From assembly GCA_035235625.1 (NCBI GenBank), contig CP141140.1:66418782-66482781 (forward strand): a DNA stretch of 64,000 nucleotides. The letters run 5' to 3'. Position numbers and translations under genes: made by a program. Every line of letters begins with the position of its first letter. Position 1 is the stretch's first letter. Shown here piece after piece: positions 10,320 to 21,845 of this stretch. A model generated the notes under the pieces. That model made no database searches. It was not told the DNA's origin and saw only the letters and a list, made by a program, of their open reading frames with translations. The DNA is from Saururus chinensis (lineage: Eukaryota; Streptophyta; Magnoliopsida; Piperales; Saururaceae).

Positions 10320-12306
10320 TGTAGCACCTCGTGTTTCGATTATGCTCAACCCAAGAGGAGGGGTAATCATGTAATTTTAATTAAATTTTAAGAAGTTTTA
10401 AGGGATAAAATTTTTATATCTAGTTAGATCTCAAAGTAACAGATCGAATAACACGTGAATCAGAGGTTAGAAACGAAAGTTAAGACCTCAGGAAGCGTGT
10501 CGCATGGGTGGGACCCACTTTGAAAGTACGAGAGAACCTGCCCATGTGTAATCTAGTTTCGAAGGGTTCATTGATACGAGTCCATCAGTACTAAGAACGC
10601 GCAATTTCGACTTCAGGATAAGTAGTTATCGCATTTTGAAGTTGAAGTTGTATTTGAATGAAATAATAATAAAATATTTAAAAAATGACAAAATTGATGA
10701 CATCATCAAAGCTGAGCCGCACGATCACGCATCGGATGAGCGGCGCGGCCGTGTGTGCCGCACGAGTTACGTGTCACTGACCACTTTTTTGGTCAAATAG
10801 AAACGCACCATGTGGTGCGAGCGCATGCGTGTGTATGCCACTTCTTCCATACGCTTGCATGTCATTTTCTTATAAATTCTCATTTTCGTTCAAACTTCCG
10901 GAGGAGTTTCTGGAGTCGTTCTGAGTCCGTTTTTTTCCATTTAAAAAGTGTTCTTAGCTAATTTGAGGGTGTTCTACGTAATAGAAGTATTCATTTTTCG
11001 AGTTAGTGACTATATATGGGGAAAATACCCTGGGTCATGGGGAGGTTTTTTCTGCCGTCTACGGGTGTATGGAGGGTAAAGTGTCTCCAGGTAAGGGGAG
11101 GTTCTGTCCCCGCCTACGGGCGTATGAAGGGTAAAGTGTCTCCGGGCAAGAGGAGGTTCTGCCCACCGCTTATGGTTGCATGAAGGGTAAAGTGTCTCTG
11201 GGCAAGGGGAGGTTCCATCCGCTGCCTACGGGCATGTGAAGTGTCCTGGGTCAAGGGGAGGTTCTGTCCATTGCCTACGAGCACCGAAAGATAAAAGTAT
11301 TCCGGACTTAGAGGAAGTTCTGCTTGCCATCTTCGGACCTGAAAGTGAGGATGCCCCCGGGTCAAGGTGAGGTTTTGTCTGTTGCCTACGGGCACATAAA
11401 GATAAAAGTATTCCGGAGTTGGAGGAGGTTTTGCTCGCCATCTCCGGACTTGAAAGGGAGGACGCCTTGAGGAAACAAGCAACTCCGAACGTTGCCACTT
11501 CCGGAACTAAAGGGGAGTACGCTTTTCTTACCTTCTAATTTAATATAATTTATATACATGCACATCTTAATTAGTAATATACTAATTAAGATATATATTT
11601 TGCTATGATCCAATATATGCTGTTATGTTCCTATTCAATCTACTTTGATATATTTTGTTGTGATCCGAATTACTCTAAAATGCTTTATTGTGATCTGACA
11701 TACTCCATCTGATTTGATATGATCGGTATGGTCGGATGACATCTGATAGGATTTGATATGATCTAACATTCCCTGTTGTGTGTTCTGCTCCGCTCTATGA
11801 TAGAGTAGGATATGTGATTTTGTTAATGTTCTGGTCACCTATGTGAGATGTGTATTTCTCTAATTTATTTGCTTTCGTTAACTCCGATGATTTATGAGAT
11901 TTCCGTTTGACTCAGAATGAATTATTCGGATATAAAGTATATGTATTTTATCGTATATGATTTTGTGATATCTAATGAATATATTAGCCGTTAGGCAAAA
12001 CTATATTCAGATCCGATCGTATTGGAATAACGTCAGAGATGGTATCCAAAACATACGTAGGCAACCAATGGTACAATAACATTGACCCGATCTAAATTAG
12101 TTATAAAATTAGGTTTGTTCTAATATACGCCCATCGGAACGCTATAGCTTCGTAGTGTGTAGAAGAACGTTACGACTCTCACACTTAGAGTCAGTAGTTC
12201 CTACATAGTTTGATTTTAATTTTTATGTCATTATTTAATACACTTTGATTCTGTCTTCCAAACTAACCCCCGGTCCGGGTCAGGTGATCCGGTTCGGGGT
12301 GTTACA
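10320..12306. mobile_element. Solo LTR of a Gypsy-type element (about 2.0 kb)
   Basis: It starts TGTAGCACCTCG and ends CGGGGTGTTACA, near-perfect inverted termini. The flanking 5-mers are ctttt (10315-10319) and ctctt (12307-12311), one base different. The insertion falls inside a conserved block of the hAT transposase relic: the sequence on either side joins into the GVQ(K/R) region of that protein, which independently fixes the boundaries. A TATA-like tcttataaattc lies near 10868-10880. A conserved stretch with gatccgatcg, acgtaggcaac and gacccgatc (about 12015-12100) is shared with the LTR at 31578-34875, suggesting related families. No internal retroelement genes are present. Confidence 0.8.
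11074..11460. repeat. Tandem array inside the solo LTR (about 55-bp units)
   Basis: The word gggtaaagtgtct recurs at 11074, 11129 and 11185, each followed by a ggcaagggGAGGTTCTG-like segment and a CCTACGGGC-like segment. More diverged units continue to about 11460, where a longer unit containing aaagataaaagtattccgga appears twice. The three overlapping minus-strand open frames here are produced by the array. Confidence 0.75.
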
Positions 12307-12311
12307 CTCTT

Positions 12312-12960
12312 TGTACACCTTGTTTCTTTCCTTTCATATTGAATCTATTATCATATACTTGTCCTCTTATATTATCAATATCCAATTCAAGATTTTTTAT
12401 AGCGTTCATTAAAAAGTCCTTTTCCAAAGGTATCATCTACTTTTTAAAAATTTTATAAAATATTCTTCTATTTTTATTGGACTTGTTAAAATATCAGCAC
12501 ATCATAGTATATAGAGTCATTTGTTCTTAATGACTAGCATCAGGAATACAATCAAGTATAGCAAAAAAATAATTTAGCTTCTTTAATTTTACGAATAATT
12601 TTATTTTTTATTTCAAATGCTAACATTTGTATTAATTTATTTTCTATATTCTTTCCAAGGTAATGATTATGAATTTCACCATGTTGAATACGTCAAGTAT
12701 GTTCTTGCATGATTGGATCAAATTATGTAATCATTTCAATTAGGCTTAAAAAATCTATATTATTATATCAATTAATCTTCTCATTGTTTCTACGAAATGC
12801 CAATTTATTTTTTGCAAGATTCCGAACAACAACAATAATTCTTAATAATATATTTTTCAATGCTCTTTCTCTTTATTAATTTGTTCTTAGATGTCCTTAT
12901 CAATTATTCTATTTTTTAATAATCTTATTTCTAAATCCACCCAAGTATTCATGTTAGTTA
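12312..12960 (-). pseudogene. hAT transposase relic, N-terminal half
   Basis: Minus-strand translation from about 12955 downward gives MNTWVDLEIRLLKNRIIDKD, then NLAKNKLAFR, FDPIMQEHT, HYLGKNIENKLIQMLAFEI, and DNIRGQVYDNRFNMKGKK. These follow in the order known for DUF4371-type hAT transposases (LAFRG, FDP...EH, YL...IQNELI, IRGQ.YDN..NM.G). Several in-frame stops interrupt it. It reads into the second half at 10319 once the solo LTR is ignored. Confidence 0.75.
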
Positions 12961-14931
12961 TGTAATGTCCCTGATTTTTTTATAATTTTTTGTAATTTTT
13001 TTTGCTATTATTTTATCATTTTCGGCAAGAAAATGTGACGTTTCGGCATATTTATCTTTATATATTTAGCCTCAATATTTGTACCCATAAAGTCGGTTGT
13101 GGGGCTTAGTTGCAGGCCTCGAAGTGCACTTTTGGCGCAAATTTTGGAGGTACAACACATAAAGAAGTGAACAACGCATAAGTTGTATAAAATAGAAAAA
13201 AAAAAAAAAAAAGGTAGATCACGGCTCGTCAAGCCAGGACTAGATAGTTCTAGTACATCCAGAAAGAACGAGAGGAAACCCGAGAGAGTTTCTGGTCACT
13301 CAGCCGTGTCTCCTCCATCATCGGATTCCGCTCTTCTTGCCAAAATCCACTTTGCCCTTACTGCCATGAGTTTGTTGGTACTAGCTAGGGCTGCCGCCAC
13401 CATCTCATCGCTCCTCCACGAGATACCGGTCTTTTCTTTGGTTTTTCTCACCATCTAAATTCGATTTTGGCCACTGAAGGACTATTTCGCCTCTGTTGTC
13501 ACCCACCACTGGACTTATCTTCATCTGGCCTCCAAGATCCCATAGGTGCCAGCCACGGCTGCTGCCATGCTCTCCATGAGCTATTGGTACTTTTCCTCAT
13601 TTTTTTCTTCTCACGTTCAGTTTGTTTTTGAGCCACCAGTGTGTTTTTGGTTGTCGTCCGGCCTCTAGATAAGCTCCACTCGATCCATCTTGGGCCAACG
13701 GTAGTGGTGGGCCAACCCTCCTGGCCTGGATTGACCTCCTATGCCCCTCCGCTCCTCTCCTTCGCTCGGTTCCACCTCCACCGCACTATTCCTCTATTTT
13801 TTCGCTCGGTTAGACGCTTTGGGTGCATCTCTATCATTTCCACTAGCGAGCCGTGGGTCATTTGGCCATCATGAGCTCTGCCCTAGCTTGGTGGCAACGA
13901 GGGCCAGCCCAGTTAGCCCAATTATGCCTCCTCTTGGAATAGGTTGCTTGCCCCTTACCCTATACCGTGCTAGATGCACAACCGCCCGCACCATTGGGTT
14001 TGGTTATGGGTGGAGATTGGTAGTATTGTCGTCTCCGCTTGCCATCACTAGGACCTTAGCCTTGTCGCCTTTTTGGGCTTTGGGCCGCTACCATCCAGCC
14101 CTCTCCCCCTCCCCTTTGGCCACGTGTGCAAGTAGTCTTGCGTGCGGTTTATGACTTAGCTTTTGCGCCTCCTAACCATCGGCTGACTCTGTCACCATTT
14201 GAATTGACCACAAGAGCCCTCCTCCACCCCATGCCCTCCACCCTTTTATGGGCCCTTGATGACACAAAATCGATGTTGTTGGGTGTTGTCCGCGGCCGAT
14301 TTCGATGTCTTTCAGCCGGTCGAGTACTTCATAGCCTCTGGCCAACCTTCAGTGAGTACACTTCAATTTTCGGTCGTACCTGCCACTCTTTGGCATGACC
14401 TTTCTCTCGACTACCGTTAGTGCACTGCCATGGATCATGGATTTTGTCGCCTTGATTTGTGTCACCCCGTTTAACCGTGAATACTTTCGGCACTTCCTAA
14501 ACCCTCAAGATAGCATTTCTCTTAACTTGGCAATGCTTTTGGCCACCAATTCCATCGTCGACACTGCCACCATCATGCGTTCGCCATCAAATGTCATGGA
14601 TTACGAGGTAGGGGACCTTTGAACTCACAATTTCCTGATAGTATGCTTTAAATGTGTAGAACATGCTAAGATTGTATGATTTAATGCTTTGGATGTTAAA
14701 TTATGATCTGTTTGCATGATGTAAGAGGATAAATTATGCCATGTTAAAATGCATATGACATGCATGTGAGCTGTCAGTATGTTGGTAAGTTATGTATGTA
14801 GATTATGTGTGTGCTAATAACAGCGAGTGAGTATGTTAGTAAGCTACGTATGTGGACTATGTATGTGCTAGTGATGACTAGCGAGTATGTTGGTAAGCTA
14901 CGTATGTGGATTATGTGTGTGCTAGTGATGG
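12961..14931. mobile_element. Possible 5' part of a large LTR, truncated by the Gypsy element
   Basis: The start TGTAATGTCCCTGA resembles the TGTAAC-type LTR starts in this window and lies directly after the hAT relic. The body is moderately GC-rich (13250-14620) with overlapping open frames in several phases that show no domain, typical of large chromovirus LTRs. A 54-bp tandem array is cut off at 14930, where the next Gypsy LTR begins. I found no matching right terminus beyond 20552, so this call is tentative. I see no host gene in it. Confidence 0.35.
14777..14930. repeat. 54-bp tandem repeat, three copies, truncated by LTR insertion
   Basis: Copies start gtatgttgg at 14777, gtatgttag at 14831 and gtatgttgg at 14885, each continuing taag(c/t)tacgtatgtgga-like and gtgctagtgatg-like. 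The spacing is exactly 54 bp. The third copy stops after about 46 bp, next to the Gypsy 5' LTR at 14932. Confidence 0.85.
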
Positions 14932-15197
14932 TGTTATATTCCTACTTTAATTAGGATTAGAGTTATATTATATACTTTAAAGTCCTAGCATAATATATAT
15001 CCTAATTTGATTAGGATTAGTTTGTTTACCTTCTTTTAGTAGTATTGTTAGTTGGTTTCTTTATAAATTGTAGGCTTCAGTCCGTTATAAGGGATATATA
15101 GAATTCAGTGATTTTATTTAAATCTTTCTGCTTTAATCTTCTCTTTCTTTTTTCTTTTTTTTCTTTGTTATCCCTGTGTAGAACCCCAGGTCTACAC
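14932..15197 (+). repeat. 5' LTR of Gypsy element 1
   Basis: Starts TGTTATATTCCTAC and matches 20330-20552 with seven substitutions over about 225 aligned bases, plus a short pyrimidine-tract length difference. A TATA-like tttataaattg lies near 15060. The right boundary is placed after ggtctaca because the following ccattggtagatgagg is a plausible decayed tRNA-Met primer-binding site. The 3' copy stops matching about 30 bp earlier, so the boundary is approximate. Confidence 0.75.
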
Positions 15198-15609
15198 CAT
15201 TGGTAGATGAGGAGATTTCGATCTCTATTACCCACCCTCCCACCCTCTTTCGCAATGACCCAATCTCGACAGAAGAGCCCCCTGCGTCGGCCAAACCTGA
15301 CGCCCGCTATCGGGCCATCGGCCACCAGCGGGGAGTCATCATCTCTCCATGATGTGCCCGTCAAGGATTCTTCCCCCGCTCGCCTTCTTTGGGGCCGATT
15401 CCGTTGCTGCACATGGGCCTTTGGCCCGGACCGCTTCCTTTGTGGCCGATGCTCCTGCCCCGCCTTGGATTCCTGCCAGATCCACCCTCACAGCCGCCTC
15501 CTCTGGCAGCCTTCACCCCACGGTCACCACTGCATAGCACCCCGGGGATCCGCCTCTCTTCCTTCCGCCTTCACACCTTCCACCGTCTGTCACCCCACAT
15601 CAGCCCGCC

Positions 15610-16884
15610 ATGACGTCAGCCGTCGCCCCGACCATCGTTGCCTCCCTATCGCCCCTTCTGCCCCTCATCTCCCAGCCGCCAGTCACCTCAATCCCATCCC
15701 GGGATCGCTCCGCCGCCTTGATGCCATTCGGTCCGATGGCCGATGGTCCGCTCGCCGCCCAACTCGTCCTGGCAGCCCCTCCCCTCGACCCCTGCTCCTC
15801 CTTCTCCTTTTCCCCGGTCGACCCGTCGCTCCTCTACCGTTCCACAACTTTGGTTCGGGATGGACATATACAGCCCCTATCGGTCCAACCCAGGATTAGT
15901 CTTACAGCTAATCCTCTCTTCGAGCACCAATTTACCCCGATGGTCCCACATGCGCCTCCTCTCGAGCCTCCTCCTGAGCACACCGATCAATTGCCACATC
16001 CTCCTATGCACGCTTGGGGGCCATCTCATCGAGCACCAGCTTCTACTCCACTTCTTAATCATCTAGGCAATGATGTAGCTTTTATGGAGGAGACAGATTA
16101 CCATGACTGTATTGGCTACCCTCGTGGTCGTGGGCGTGGCCGCATTGACTACCCCCATAGAGCTAATCGTCTTGACCCAAACCTTACAATTCATACTTGG
16201 CCGATTCGTGTCACTTTTCCAGTCTTTACAGGCGATGATCCAAATGAATGGGTTTCTCGGGCAAAGCGTTTCTTCCATTTCCATCGCACTCCGGCTCACG
16301 AACAGTGCGAATTAGCCTCATTTCATATGGAGGGTCGTGCTTTGCATTGGGTCAACCAGTTCCTTGCTCAGCATCCGGATGTTACTTGGCCTGAATTCGA
16401 GAATGCTCTCCTCCTCCATTTTGGCAAAACTCCTTATCATAGTTTTAACAATTTGTTGCCTCAGGTTCGCCAATGAGGATCCGTCCAGGACTATCAGGAT
16501 GAGTTTGAGTGCTTGGTGAACAGCATACACGGATGGCCGGAGCATGCCCTTATCAGAGTCTTTGAAGCCGGTCTTAAGCCCCATGTTAAAGCTGAATTGC
16601 AGACTTTTCCACGCACATCTTTGATAGAAACGATGTATATGGCTCATGTTTGTGAGGAGAAGTTAAACCAGCTTAGTCGCTCTACTTTCTCATGCCCATC
16701 GGCTTCTTCCATCCCGCCCTATGGCGGCCGTTCTCCGGGTCCTTCTACATCTACTCCTCCTCTTACTCATCTTACTCCTGCTCAAATGGCCGATCGTCAT
16801 TCCAAGGGTTTATGTTATAATTATGATGAGAAATTTTCCCCTGGACATCGCTGCATGACTCAGAAATTATTTATGATTGACTAG
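15610..16884 (+). pseudogene. Gypsy element 1 gag
   Basis: A proline-rich N-terminal part (15610-16080) is followed by the retrotransposon gag core, for example FTGDDPNEWVSRAKRFFHFH and HMEGRALHWVNQFL. A single in-frame stop at 16474-16476 divides the frame, and reading continues in the same phase to 16884. The C-terminal zinc knuckle reads CYNYDEKFSPGHRC, where a Tyr stands at the position normally held by the second Cys, so the CCHC motif is broken. Confidence 0.8.
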
Positions 16885-16959
16885 TGTTATGACGAGGACC
16901 TCATGGAGAATATTGATGCCAATTCTGACGAGCTTCCCTATGAGACTATTGAGGCGTGT

Positions 16960-17440
16960 GATATGGAGATTACCCTACAAGCATTTTTCGACACATACTC
17001 CATGTACTCTGCATGTTAAGGGCTTGATTAAGAAGCAACCAGTCTCTATTTTGATTGATAGTGGGAGTACTCATAATTTCGTTAATGATCGAGTTGCTCG
17101 TCGTCTTGGCTACTCCATTAAGGACTCTGAGACATTTGATGTGTTGATTGGCAATGGAACTCGTCTCAAGAGTTCTGAAGTTCGCACCAAGGTAGAATTA
17201 TTAGTGCAGGGTTAGACATATATTATGGATTTATTTCTCCTTCCTACTAAGGGGGCTGATATTGTTCTTGATGTTCAATGGCTTGAGGACTTAAGTCTTG
17301 TTTCTTGGGACTTCCGTCATATGACTATGGACTTTACTTATAAGGGTAAGCCAGTGCGTATCAGTGTTCATCCACCGGGCCGCATTCAGTCTATAGAAGG
17401 ATTGGAGACTCTTTCTCATTATCATTGTCATGGCCTCTTG
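16960..17440 (+). pseudogene. Gypsy element 1 aspartic protease region
   Basis: The frame differs by one from gag. It contains [14 protein letters not shown], the DSG-type aspartic protease active site of plant Gypsy elements. An in-frame TAG at 17213-17215 interrupts the domain before DLFLLPTKGADIVLDVQWLE. Confidence 0.8.
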
Positions 17441-17559
17441 CTATAGCACCGCCCTTCAGTTGACGTTCCCCTGCCTGCCGATCCTTCGCCTGCTTTGGCT
17501 ACTTTTTTGGATGAGCATTAGTCCATCTTTGAGGAACCATAGGGCTTACCACCGGCCCG

Positions 17560-18360
17560 TTCATACGACCATTGGATTCCTATTCAGCCTGGTGTTCCTC
17601 CCGCTAATGTCCACCCATACCGCTATCCGCATGTCCAGAAGGCAGAGATTGAACGTCTGGTTCATGAGATGATATCTTCTGGCATTATCCGGCCTAGTTA
17701 GTCTTCGTACTCCTCTCTTGTTCTCCTTGTTCGCAAGAAGGATGGTTCATGACGCTTTTGTGTTGACTATAGGGCTCTTAACCTTATTACTTTGAAGGAT
17801 AAGTACCCTATTCCTGTCATCGAGGAGTTACTTGACGAATTATCTAGTGCACAATTCTTTTCGAAGTTGGACCTCCGTTCTGATTATCATAAGATTCGTA
17901 TGCATCTCGATGATATTTCAAAGACAACTTTTCGTATTCATGATGGGCATTATGAGTTCTTAGTCATGCCCTTTGGCCTTACTAATGCCCCTGCCACTTT
18001 CCAGTGCTTGATGAACAATGTCTTTCGGCAATATCTACGACACTTTGTTTTGGTTTTCTTTGATGATATCTTGATTTATAGCCCTACTTAGGAGGACCAT
18101 TTATAGCATTTGTGTTCTATTTTCACACTCCTCCATGAACACCAACTCTTCTTGAAGCGGTCTAAGTGCTCTTTTGGTTGCCAACAAGTTGAGTATTTGG
18201 GCCACATTATTTCAGCACATGGAATTGCCACTGATCCAGGCAAGATTTTTGCTGTTCGGCATTGGCCTTGACCTTCTACTCCACGTGCACTCTGAGGGTT
18301 TCTTGGCCTTGCTGGTTATTATAGACCTTTCATCTCCTCCTATGGCGTTATTGCTGCACC
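17560..18360 (+). pseudogene. Gypsy element 1 reverse transcriptase
   Basis: The region shows VRKKDGS before a stop, [36 protein letters not shown] and FFDDILIYS, the ordered RT motifs including the catalytic Asp pair. Stops interrupt it at several points, for example after RPS, after KKDGS and after YSPT. The phase is constant, so point mutation rather than indels explains the loss. Confidence 0.85.
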
Positions 18361-19060
18361 CTTGACGGCTTTGTTGAAAAAGGGTGCTTTCGTATGGTCT
18401 GATTTAGCCGAACATGCTCTTCTTGCACTCAAAGCGGCCCTCATTTCCACCCCAGTTCTTGCTCTTCCCAACTTTGCCAAGACATTTATTGTTGAGAGTG
18501 ATGCTTCAGTTGTTGGTCTTGGTGCAGTCCTTATGCAAGATGATCGCCCTATTGCTTTTTATAGCAAAGCTTTGTCTGGTCATTCTCTATTGTTATCTGC
18601 TTATGAGCGTGAGATGTTGTCAATCGTCCATGCTGTCACTAAATGGCGGCCCTACCTTTTAGGCCGTCGCTTTATCATTCGGACAGATTATCAGCCTCTA
18701 AAATACTTCATGGATCAGCGTGTGGCAACCCCTGCTCAACAACGTTGGGTCTCAAAATTGTTGGGCTATGATTATGAGTTGGTCTATAAGCGTGGCTTTG
18801 AGAATCGTGCTACTGATGCATTATCCCGATTACATGAGGATGCCTCACTTCAGGCTATTTCTGCACCTATCTTTCCTTTTCTCAAAGACTTACAGGCTGC
18901 CTATGAGAATGATTCTGCTATGTGCGCCCTTGTTATGCGCTTACACGAAGATCCTTTCGCCTCTCCGGATTTTACTTTGCATGATGGGTTTCTGCTATGG
19001 CGTGGTTGTCTTTGGATACCTAACTATGGCGAGTTGCGTAGGGATATTCTACATCTTTGT
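18361..19060 (+). pseudogene. Gypsy element 1 RNase H
   Basis: Open without stops through 18362-19249. It shows VESDASVVGLGAVLMQ (first catalytic Asp), AFYSKALSGHSLLLSAYERE (catalytic Glu in the YERE block), RTDYQPLKYFMDQ (Asp) and ATDALSR. This is the best-preserved part of the element. Confidence 0.85.
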
Positions 19061-19680
19061 CACTCTATGCCTGATTCCGGTCATGAGGGGATATTTCGTA
19101 CCTATAAAAGGGTTACTCAAAGCTTTGCCTGGCGTGGTCTTAGATGGGCTGTCCACCAGTTTGTGGCCCAATGTGATATTTGTCAGCATGCTAAGAGCAA
19201 TTCTACCACTCCCTCTGGTCTTCTCCAGCCACTCTCAATTCCTGAATGAATTTGGGAGGATATTAGCATGGATTTCATAGAAGGATTACCTAAGGTTCAA
19301 GGTAAATTCGTAATCTTCGTTGTGGTGGATCGACTATCTAAGTATGCCCATTTTTCGGCTCTCTCTCACCCATATACTGCCATTATTGTTGCTGAAGTTT
19401 TCATGCACGATATTGCACGTCTTCATGGGATGCCTAAGACTATTATTTGTGATCGAGATAAGGTCTTCTTATCTGCATTTTGGCAGGAGTTTTTTCGACT
19501 CCAAGGCACCTCTTTCCGCATGAGTTCAACCTATCATCCTCAGACATATGGGCAAACCGAAGTGGTCAATCATTACCTTGAGCAATATCTCAGATGTTTT
19601 TTTGGTGATCGGCCTCGGACATGGCTCTCATTCCTTTCTTGGGCAGAATGGTCTTATAACACTGCTTATCATACTGCATA
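19061..19680 (+). pseudogene. Gypsy element 1 integrase
   Basis: The H2C2 zinc-binding region (GHEGIFRTYKR... CDICQHAK) is followed by a TGA at 19247-19249. The DDE core then has MDFIEGLP, CDRDKVFLS and GQTEVVNHYLEQYLR, so all three acidic residues are visible. The frame ends at a TAG (19679-19681). Confidence 0.85.
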
Positions 19681-19689
19681 GGTTATACC

Positions 19690-20299
19690 CCCTTTCAGCT
19701 TGTCTATGGTCGCCCACCTCCTACCTTGCTTCATTATGTGCCACTTCGTGCTCCTGTCAATGACGTGGATACTACTCTTCAAACACATGATGAGGTTTTG
19801 ATCCAGCTTCGTCTTAACTTGGCTGATTAACTAAACCGTATGTGTTAGGTTTATGATAAACATCATGTGGATCGTGAGTTTGAAGTCGGTGATCTTGTGT
19901 ATCTTCGCCATCAGCCTTATTGTCAGACATCCGTTCAAAAGCCCTCTAACGAGAAATTGGCTCACTGTTTTCATGGTCCTTATCCAATTTTGGAGCGAAT
20001 TGGCAAGGTTGCTTATCGTCTCCAGTTGCCCTCAGAGTCCCTGATTCATCCGTTGTTTCATGTTTCTCGTCTTCGGTAGTTTGTCGGAGATCCTTCCTCT
20101 CTTCCACCGCCGATTCCGCTCCAAATTTCATTAGATTCGGGTCATCCAATGCCTCATGCTATTTTAGAACGTCAACGTGTTCATCATCATGGACGTGTTA
20201 TATTTGAGGTTCTTATCACTGGGCAGCACCATTCTCCGGAAGATGCTACTCTGATTCAGGAGGAGGAATTCCTTCAGTGATATCCCGATTGGTCGCCTT
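19690..20299 (+). pseudogene. Gypsy element 1 integrase C-terminus with chromodomain-like tail
   Basis: After a frameshift the translation continues with VGDLVYLRHQPY, ERIGKVAYRLQLP and HPLFHVSRLR, the conserved end of plant chromovirus integrases. A further part reads PHAILERQRVHHHGRVIFEV and DATLIQEEEFLQ, then a stop. This resembles the decayed chromodomain that places these elements among the chromoviruses. Stops lie at about 19829, 19847 and 20078. Confidence 0.65.
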
Positions 20300-20329
20300 G
20301 AGGAAAAGGCAATGCGGAGCGTGGTGGAA

Positions 20330-20552
20330 TGTTATATTCCTACTTTAATTAGGATTAGAGTTATCTTATATACTTTTAAGTCCTAGCATAATCTATATCC
20401 TAATTTGATTAGGATTAGTTTGTTTACCTTCTTTTAGTAGTATTGTTAGTTGGTTTCTCTATAAATTGTAGGCTTCAGTCCGTTATAAGGGATATACAAA
20501 ATTCAGTGATTTTATTTAAATCTTTTTGCTTTAATCTTCTCTTTTTTTTCTT
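20330..20552 (+). repeat. 3' LTR of Gypsy element 1 (3' end altered)
   Basis: Begins TGTTATATTCC like the 5' LTR and matches it to tctttgttat. The last part of the 5' LTR, ending in tctaca, is missing. No target duplication matching 14927-14931 is visible, so the right flank has been rearranged. About 75 bp downstream, ctaatggtagattag resembles the sequence just after the 5' LTR, hinting at a recombined copy. Confidence 0.75.
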
Positions 20553-20639
20553 TGTTATTTAAATCTTTTTCTTTGTTGTGTTTCAAATCTTGGTTTTTGA
20601 TGTGTTTTCTTCAATAGATTCCATGTTTAGTTCTCTAAT

Positions 20640-21600
20640 GGTAGATTAGTAAAAACTTAATCTTTTATATTAATTTCTTAGGGCTTTGATTGGAAATAGG
20701 TAGATTTAGTTTATGGAAGGTTTAATTAAATTTTTATGATGTTTAAGGCTTGGTTAAGTTTTTGTAACCGCCCAAATACTAGTCAATTACACGCTACATT
20801 CATAAGTCAAGTTATTGATAACACAATAAGTATGCTTTCCCTTACACGATAACACAACTTGTCAATATCTTATATTGTATTATTGATAACACAATATTGT
20901 GTGTATTATATTATTGATAACACAATTCATGTACTATGCGTATATATGCAATTATTGACTATCGTGTTTTCCCTAACATGATATACGAATACTCATGTAT
21001 TTAAACCTAGGAAAATAAAACTAGAGTTTGAAGATGTCTTTACTACGGAAGTTGCCGACTATTTGCTGCCATTGACTTTTGGCAAATTAACCCTTTTATG
21101 GCCACCCCTATTATGTGAGATGCAAAATCACTTCTTCAGTGCGAGTGCGCGAGTAGAAAACTTTGGGCTAAATCACACTTCATGATAGTAACTTGCTTTT
21201 GATTGGTTAAATTTTGGAAATGTGAGGTCAAAAATTGAACCTCCTACTATTTTTACTTTTTATAGGTTGAACTTTAAAAATCACCGGTTGAAAACCGGAA
21301 CTCTTTAGTCCATGATAAGTCATTTCTAGGTATTTGCAGCATTTTGACCGGATAACAAAATATAAAGCTTAAACCTTCACTTAGGGGTATTTTGGTCAAA
21401 TTATTTTAAATATACCGGGCTATCCACATTTCTTTCACTAAACATGTAATATAGAATTTGGGCATCTTCGTAATAGAAACATTTTTTATGTTCCCTCTTT
21501 AATATGAGCTAAGCATAAAAAATATATAAAAAGTATTCATCTTTGAAATCAATGGTGCACACGAGTGCATATTAATATAAAATTACTTATACTAACATGC
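20640..21600. other. Spacer between Gypsy element 1 and LSM6
   Basis: AT-rich, with no gene recognised. From 20764 a segment starting TGTAACCGCCC carries repeated ttattgataacacaat and cacgataacac words (about 20808-20990) that also occur in diverged form near 7620-7720. It could be a fragment of a repeat family shared with the MULE region. Confidence 0.4.
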
Positions 21601-21806
21601 GCTAGTGTGTGCGTCGTCAATCTCTAAGATTGACGTTTCCGAGGTATACCTTACGCTCGGCCCACCCAAAACGGAGTATGCCGTTCCACTGCATACTTTC
21701 TCGCTTCGCAGGCAGTTCAGAACATTCGTACCCGTTACGAGAGGGTCGGGTAAACGGGCACCGTCGGGGCAGCGGGCAGCCCTGCGTTTGAAAACCGGCT
21801 GATTAT

Positions 21807-21815
21807 AAACCCTAA
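21807..21815 (+). promoter_or_regulatory. Telo-box in the LSM6 5' region
   Basis: AAACCCTAA, 31 bp before the LSM6 start codon, matches the plant telo-box. This element is common in promoters and leaders of genes for ribosomal proteins and RNA machinery in dividing cells. The role here is inferred from the motif and the gene type. Confidence 0.5.
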
Positions 21816-21845
21816 ACGGAATGCAGAGCCGGGGAGAGGGAGGAG

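Larger units (their letters stand above)
15198..20329 (+). mobile_element. Gypsy element 1 internal region (chromovirus-type, non-functional)
   Basis: Domains run in Gypsy order on the plus strand: gag, protease, reverse transcriptase, RNase H, integrase and a chromodomain-like tail. Integrase downstream of RNase H is the Gypsy order. At least a dozen in-frame stops and frameshifts (about 16.9-17.0 kb and about 19.68 kb) disrupt it. A purine-rich stretch (ttgaggaaaaggcaatgcgg, then agcgtggtgg) lies just before the 3' LTR, where the polypurine tract belongs. The proline- and serine-rich frames at 15207-15900 belong to the leader and N-terminal gag. Confidence 0.85.

Noticed and set aside
13008-14620. 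Possible multi-exon gene in the GC-richer stretch
   Set aside because: Overlapping frames in all phases, no conserved motif and no convincing splice-linked series. It fits LTR-type sequence better.
15207-15899. 230-codon Ser/Pro/Arg-rich frame
   Set aside because: It lies in the leader and N-terminal gag of Gypsy element 1. The gag frame proper is at 15610 onward in another phase, and this one shows no domain.
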